A DNA stretch of 64,000 nucleotides, from assembly GCF_000519125.1 (NCBI RefSeq), contig NZ_JAEX01000002.1:248001-312000 (forward strand), in the 5' to 3' direction. Shown here piece by piece: positions 60,266 through 64,000 of this stretch; the stretch's first letter is position 1; each line of letters opens with the position of its first letter. The notes under the pieces are model-generated. The model searched no databases, was not told where the DNA came from, and saw nothing but the letters and a program-made list of their open reading frames with translations. A program made the position numbers and the translations under genes. The stretch comes from Desulfocurvus vexinensis DSM 17965 (GTDB taxonomy: Bacteria; Desulfobacterota; Desulfovibrionia; Desulfovibrionales; Desulfovibrionaceae).

Positions 60266-61273
60266 ATGGACGCCACGCATATCCTTCTCGACTACGGCAG
60301 CGGCGGCAAGGCCTCGCAGCGGCTGATCAGCGAACTCTTTTTGCGCCACTTCGACAACCCCGTGCTGGCGCGCATGGACGACGCGGCCTTCCTGGACATC
60401 CAGGGCCCCCTGGCCATGAGCACCGATTCCTTCGTGGTCGATCCGGTGTTCTTTCCGGGCGGCAACATCGGCTCGCTGGCCGTGCACGGCACGGTGAACG
60501 ACGTGGCCATGCTCGGGGCGCGGCCGCTGTACCTGTCGTGCGCCTTCATCCTGGAGGAGGGCTTCGAGCTGGAGAAGCTCGAACGCATCGTGCAGGCCAT
60601 GGGCCAGGCCGCGCGCGACGCCGGGGTGAGCATCGTCACCGGCGACACCAAGGTCGTGCCCCGGGGCATGGCCGACAAGATCTTCATCAACACCACCGGC
60701 GTGGGCACCATGCTCGTGGCCGAGCACCCCAGCGGCCACCGCGCCGCGCCCGGCGACGCGGTGCTCGTGTCGGGGACCATGGGCGACCACGGGCTGGCCA
60801 TCCTGGCCCAGCGCGAGGGCCTGGCCTTCGAGACCCCCGTGCTCTCCGACAGCACGGCCCTCAACGGCCTGACCGAGCGGCTGCTTTTGGAGGTGGGCGA
60901 CATCCATGTGCTGCGCGACCCCACGCGCGGCGGGCTGGCCACCACCCTGAACGAGATCGCCGGGCAGTCCGGCGTGGGCATCGAGCTGGACGAGGGCGCC
61001 ATTCCCGTGACTCCCGCCGTGCGCTCGGGCTGTGCCTTCCTGGGGCTGGACCCGCTGTATCTCGCCAACGAGGGCAAGCTCATCTGCATCCTGCCCGAGG
61101 CCAAGGCCGAGGCCGCGCTGGCCCTGCTGCACGCCGACCCCAAGGGCGCGGGCGCGCGGCGCGTGGGCACGGTCGCGGCGGCCAACCCCGGCAAGGTCGT
61201 GCTGCGCACGGCCCTGGGCGGCAAGCGCCTGCTGAACATGCTCGAAGGCGAGCAGCTGCCGCGCATCTGCTAG
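60266..61273 (+). CDS. hypE: NiFe hydrogenase maturation protein HypE
   Basis: A 335-residue PurM-like ATPase that dehydrates the C-terminal thiocarboxamide to the thiocyanate used for cyanide ligands. It begins ILLDYGSGGKASQRLISELF and ends in the obligatory LPRIC with terminal Cys. SGTMGDHGLAIL and RDPTRGGLATTLNEIA are further family blocks. Together with hypD it forms a two-gene maturation operon; hypA, B, C and F are not here. Confidence 0.96.
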   Translation: MDATHILLDYGSGGKASQRLISELFLRHFDNPVLARMDDAAFLDIQGPLAMSTDSFVVDPVFFPGGNIGSLAVHGTVNDVAMLGARPLYLSCAFILEEGFELEKLERIVQAMGQAARDAGVSIVTGDTKVVPRGMADKIFINTTGVGTMLVAEHPSGHRAAPGDAVLVSGTMGDHGLAILAQREGLAFETPVLSDSTALNGLTERLLLEVGDIHVLRDPTRGGLATTLNEIAGQSGVGIELDEGAIPVTPAVRSGCAFLGLDPLYLANEGKLICILPEAKAEAALALLHADPKGAGARRVGTVAAANPGKVVLRTALGGKRLLNMLEGEQLPRIC

Positions 61274-61340
61274 GCGCGGCGTGGCCTGCTGTTTTCCGTG
61301 GCCCGCCGTCGGTTTTCCGGCTGCGGGCCGCGTGCTTTTT

Positions 61341-61349
61341 TGCTAGAAT
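61341..61349 (+). promoter_or_regulatory. Extended -10 promoter before the histidine kinase
   Basis: TGCTAGAAT is a TGn-extended -10 with 5/6 match, preceded by a T run. The ATG at 61348 lies inside it, which argues that the kinase starts later, at GTG 61411. Confidence 0.5.
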
Positions 61350-61410
61350 GCAGGCCTGGGCCGGGCGGCGCGCATGGGGCGCGCCCCTGCGACCCGCCGC
61401 CGGAGACGCC

Positions 61411-62295
61411 GTGCCGTCATCGTTCCTGTGGCCCGCCGTGCGCATCACTGCGCTGTACGCCCTGTTCGCCGGGCTGTGGATCGTCTTTTCCGATCAGGCC
61501 GTGGCCCTGCTGGTGCCCGACCCGCGCGCCCATGCCCTGGTGCAGACCTACAAGGGCGCGTTCTTCGTCTGCGTGACCGCCGGGCTGCTTTTCGTGCTGC
61601 TGCACGGCGAGCTGCGCGCACGCGAAGAGGACCGCGCGCGGCTGCGGGCGCTGCTGCGTGAGCAGGACGTGCTGTTCTCCGAACTGCACCACCGGGTGAA
61701 GAACAACATGCAGACCGCCGTGGGGCTGGTGGAGCTCCAGGCCGCCCAGTTCGCCGACCCGCAGGACCGCGCCCGGCTGGCCGACTGCGCCCGGCGCATC
61801 CGCGCCCTGGGGCTGGTCCACGACGCCCTGGGCCGCGAGCACGGCCAGGGGCGCATCGACATGGGCCGCTACCTGGAAACCCTGGGCCGCGAATTGCTGG
61901 GCGCCTACGACGGCCAGCGCCGGGGCATCGCCCTGCACACCGATGGCGGCGGTGTGGTGCTGGGGGTGGACCGGGCGACCTTCCTGGGCCTGGCCCTGGC
62001 CGAATTGCTGACCAACGCCTTCAAGCACGCCTTTCCTCCGGAGCAGGGCGGCACGGTGCGCGTGGCCCTGCGGGCCGATGGCAGCTGGCTGGAGGCCGAG
62101 GTGGCCGACGACGGCGTGGGCCTGCCCACGGACCTGGACCCCGACACGGCCCAGTCCATGGGCATGACCATCCTCGGCGGGCTCACGGCCCAGATGCGCG
62201 GCAGCCTGGACTTCCTGCCCGGGGCGGGCACCCGGGCCGTACTGCGCGTGCCCCTGGCCGGGCCCGGGGAAACGGCGGGCGCAGGCGCTACTTGA
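61411..62295 (+). CDS. Membrane sensor histidine kinase, HisKA_2 type
   Basis: A 294-residue protein with two transmembrane helices (about 8-28 and 50-70), the HisKA_2 phosphorylation motif SELHHRVKNNMQTAVGLVE, and an ATPase domain with ELLTNAFKHAFP (N box) and EVADDGVGLP (G1 box). GGAG precedes GTG 61411. The periplasmic loop is short, so it probably senses through the membrane or cytoplasm. No receiver gene is adjacent; the orphan receivers at 32.8 kb are possible partners. Confidence 0.87.
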   Translation: MPSSFLWPAVRITALYALFAGLWIVFSDQAVALLVPDPRAHALVQTYKGAFFVCVTAGLLFVLLHGELRAREEDRARLRALLREQDVLFSELHHRVKNNMQTAVGLVELQAAQFADPQDRARLADCARRIRALGLVHDALGREHGQGRIDMGRYLETLGRELLGAYDGQRRGIALHTDGGGVVLGVDRATFLGLALAELLTNAFKHAFPPEQGGTVRVALRADGSWLEAEVADDGVGLPTDLDPDTAQSMGMTILGGLTAQMRGSLDFLPGAGTRAVLRVPLAGPGETAGAGAT

Positions 62296-62725
62296 GCAGC
62301 GCCCCCAGGTGCACCGGGGTTACGCCCTGCACGGTGAACTCGCGCACGAAGCGCACCCCCCGGCCCAGGAGCCCGGCCCCGGACAGGCGCAGGGCCCGCT
62401 CGGCCCCGGTGGCCGCCCGGCGCCGTCCGGCGCGGACCCGAAGCCGCAGGGCCGGGCCGCCCGGCAGGGCGCCGCGCACCAGCCGCCGCAGCCAGCCCCC
62501 CGCGCCGCCCACGGCCAGGATGGCCACCTCGCCCGCGCGCTCCAGGCTGCCCGGCAGCACCGCCGCATCGTCCTCGAAATAGAACCCCCGGCCCTCGGCG
62601 GTGAGCACCACCGAGCCGATGGGCGTGACCTGGGGCACGCCGTCCTCGCCCACGGTGGCCAGGGCGCGGAAGCGCGCGCCGGCCAGGGTGCGTTTCACTT
62701 CGGTCCAGGACATCTCGCCGGTCAT
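62288..62725 (-). CDS. Pyridoxamine 5'-phosphate oxidase-fold protein
   Basis: A 145-residue split-barrel flavin-binding-type protein: RFRALATVGEDGVPQVTPIG, then YFEDDAAVLPGSLERAGEVA. Small proteins of this fold bind FMN, F420 or haem. AGGAGG lies before ATG 62725; the start overlaps the TetR gene stop (ATGA). The end overlaps the kinase gene by eight bases. It is probably the target of the neighbouring TetR regulator. Confidence 0.83.
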   Translation of the reverse strand: MTGEMSWTEVKRTLAGARFRALATVGEDGVPQVTPIGSVVLTAEGRGFYFEDDAAVLPGSLERAGEVAILAVGGAGGWLRRLVRGALPGGPALRLRVRAGRRRAATGAERALRLSGAGLLGRGVRFVREFTVQGVTPVHLGALLK

Positions 62726-63336
62726 GAATCCTCCTTGCCGCGGCCCCGGGCCGGGCGGATGCACAGTTCCTTCCAGAGCAGGTCGAGCATGGCCGCGCGC
62801 TGGGCGGGGCCCGCGGGCGGCGCCAGGGCCTGGGCGCCCAGCAGCAGCGCGTAGCCCATGCGCGCCAGCAGGGCCGCCCGGGCGGGGTCGCCCGTGGCCT
62901 CGCCCAGCAGGGCCTCCAGTTCGCCCAGGCGCCGGGCGTCCACGCGCCGCTGGTAGTCGCGGGCGGTGGGGTCGCGCATGGCCCAGGCGCGGATGGCGGC
63001 CTCGGGGCCCTGGGCCGCGGGCAGCAGGGCCTCCATGCGCCGCCGCGGGCTGCGGGCGCGGGAGGCGCGTGCGGGCCGCAGCGCGGCCCAGTGTTCCAGC
63101 AGGGCGCGCAGGAAGTCGTCCCGCCCGGCGAAGTGGTGGTAGAAGGAGCCCTTGGTCGCGCCCATGCGCGCGCACAGGGCGTCGATGGTCAGGGCGTCGA
63201 TGCCGCCCTCGGCCAGCAGGGCCAGACCCTGGGCCAGCAGGTCGTCGCGGCTGCGGCGGGGCGCCGGGGCCACGGGGGCCGTGCTTCCTTTGGCAGGGCC
63301 CGGCACCCTGGGGGTAATGGCCTTTACGCGCCGCAT
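62722..63336 (-). CDS. TetR-family transcriptional regulator
   Basis: A 204-residue repressor: the N-terminal HTH reads LLAQGLALLAEGGIDALTID, then CARMGATKGSFYHHFAGRDD, a very typical TetR motif, followed by a helical ligand domain. ATG 63336 has GGGAAG upstream, but ATG 63372 is also possible. It is coupled to the PNPOx gene. A perfect-armed operator lies 240 bases upstream at the promoter, suggesting autorepression. Confidence 0.88.
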   Translation of the reverse strand: MRRVKAITPRVPGPAKGSTAPVAPAPRRSRDDLLAQGLALLAEGGIDALTIDALCARMGATKGSFYHHFAGRDDFLRALLEHWAALRPARASRARSPRRRMEALLPAAQGPEAAIRAWAMRDPTARDYQRRVDARRLGELEALLGEATGDPARAALLARMGYALLLGAQALAPPAGPAQRAAMLDLLWKELCIRPARGRGKEDS

Positions 63337-63387
63337 GTTTCGCTTCCCCGTCCCCGCTGTCGTCTTGTGCATCGCCGTCGGCCTTCG

Positions 63388-63511
63388 CTCCGGGCGCGCC
63401 TTTCGCCTTTGACTTCCGCCCCGGGCGTGCCGCTTGGCGGCGGTTTTTGCCCTGGGCGTATCGCTTGCTTTTGGCCTTCACCCCGGGACTACCGCTCGCC
63501 GTCGGCCTTTG
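63388..63511. repeat. Four imperfect 31-bp tandem repeats in the tetR leader
   Basis: Units begin at 63388, 63419, 63450 and 63481, each starting CYCYGGGCGT or a variant. A 31-base period is not a multiple of three, so this is not a coding repeat. It lies between the operator and the start of tetR. Function unknown. Confidence 0.65.
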
Positions 63512-63576
63512 TCGGTTGCCGTGACTGCCAACGCATCCGAGGCGTTGCGGTTCTTCCCGGCGGTTTTGTTTTATTG

Positions 63577-63625
63577 AATACCATACGGTATGGTATTGTC
63601 TACTGCGTCGCGGGCCTGTTGTCAA
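63577..63625 (-). promoter_or_regulatory. TetR-type operator and promoter
   Basis: Arms AATACCATA (63577-63585) and TATGGTATT (63589-63597) form a near-perfect palindrome with a three-base centre. On the minus strand TTGACA (63625-63620) and TAGACA (63602-63597), 17 bases apart, form a promoter whose start overlaps the operator, so binding would block transcription of tetR. Confidence 0.78.
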
Positions 63626-63639
63626 TGCGCCTGAGCGGG

Positions 63640-64000
63640 AAAAGAGAAGAAAAGCAGGGGGAGCGGTCTGTTCCGGATGGTCCAGGGGTGTGGCCTGACC
63701 ATCTGGCCTGTGTCTGTGGCGGTGCCTCCCGGGCGCGGTCTGTGGACCACCCGCCGTTTGCCGTCTCCGTGGCATCGGGCGGGGAGCCCCGGGGGAGCGG
63801 GGCTCCTGGCACGGTCAACCCGGCCTCGCCCCGTGCCGGGCGGAGAGGCAGGGGAAGCGGGGTCGGGCTACCCGGGCGCGGGGCGCCACTGGGATTGGCG
63901 CCAGTGCTCCTGAGAGAGGCAGCCCGTCGTCCGGGGCGCGGGGTGAGATTCCCTTTGCAGGTCCGCCCCGGGGGTGCTACCACGAGGGTAAGACGTTCTC
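63640..64000. other. Right-edge non-coding region with strong RNA structure
   Basis: No convincing gene. Several hairpins are visible, such as GGCACGG/CCGTGCC around 63809-63838 and CACTGG/CCAGTG around 63886-63906. The last 70 bases (GGGGTGAGATTCCC, GCTACCACGAGGGTAAGACG) recall the first domain of a group II intron or, less well, a cobalamin riboswitch. The element is cut by the window edge, so neither can be confirmed. Confidence 0.35.

Noticed and set aside
63930-64000. Cobalamin riboswitch at the right edge
   Set aside because: GGTGAGATTCC resembles part of the core, but the GGGAA segment is missing upstream and the B12 box would be outside the window; kept only as an unidentified structured RNA.

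Overview
The window is almost all GC-rich, tightly packed DNA of the kind seen in Desulfovibrionaceae and related sulfate reducers. The family guess rests on gene content: a CbiK-type cobaltochelatase, a NikL-CbiQ-CbiO metal importer, hypDE, a sigma-54 activator beside a NifX-like protein, and a DASS anion permease with CBS and beta-helix partners. No rRNA, tRNA, CRISPR array or transposase was seen. This is inference from content, not a database assignment.

Layout. 1-4.6 kb: ctpA (cut by the edge), envC, a MagIII-like DNA glycosylase, and a divergent STT3-type oligosaccharyltransferase. 4.6-9.4 kb: bioA-bioD, with pabA-pabB-pabC diverging from it. 9.4-13.1 kb: a sulfate-exporter-like permease with a small membrane partner, diverging from an AhpD-like protein across a region with a perfect palindrome, then a periplasmic binding protein. 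13.3-19.2 kb: prmA, argD, dut and alpha-glucan phosphorylase. 19.2-22.1 kb: an accessory island holding an AT-rich dGTPase-like plus CAT-like gene pair, a duplicated 3' end of cbiK, and hicAB. 22.1-26.3 kb: cbiK and a Ni/Co ECF importer without a visible cbiM. 26.3-33.7 kb: a sigma-54-controlled anion permease operon, its likely activator, and two stand-alone receivers. 33.8-35.1 kb: a SpoU-type methyltransferase and a Sua5-type protein.

35.1-37.5 kb is a 2.3 kb stretch without convincing genes. It carries three copies of one module: two upstream repeats about 52-55 bases apart, an AT-rich spacer, a textbook -24/-12 sigma-54 promoter, and a roughly 70-nt transcript ending in a conserved hairpin, with a T tract in two of the three. 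I read it as a tandem array of sigma-54-dependent small RNAs, comparable in logic to Qrr RNAs but unrelated in sequence as far as I can see. It is the strongest candidate here for an undescribed system.

37.5-41.1 kb: a Nudix hydrolase, glgA, a lone glycogen-binding-domain protein and pdxA. 41.2-51.7 kb: two convergent operons for surface glycan or glycoprotein assembly (glycosyltransferases, methyltransferases, galE, a neuB-family synthase and a winged-helix protein) whose coding ends overlap. 51.7-58.9 kb: an FAD enzyme, a TPR protein, carA, kdsB, waaA, ddl and an HD protein. 59.2-64 kb: hypD-hypE, a histidine kinase, a PNPOx-fold protein, and a TetR regulator with a clear operator. The last 100 bases look like the start of a structured RNA that runs off the edge.

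The biology that emerges is envelope and glycan synthesis, glycogen turnover, cofactor synthesis (biotin, folate, B6, cobalamin/sirohaem, NiFe hydrogenase) and metal uptake, with unusually visible sigma-54 control.
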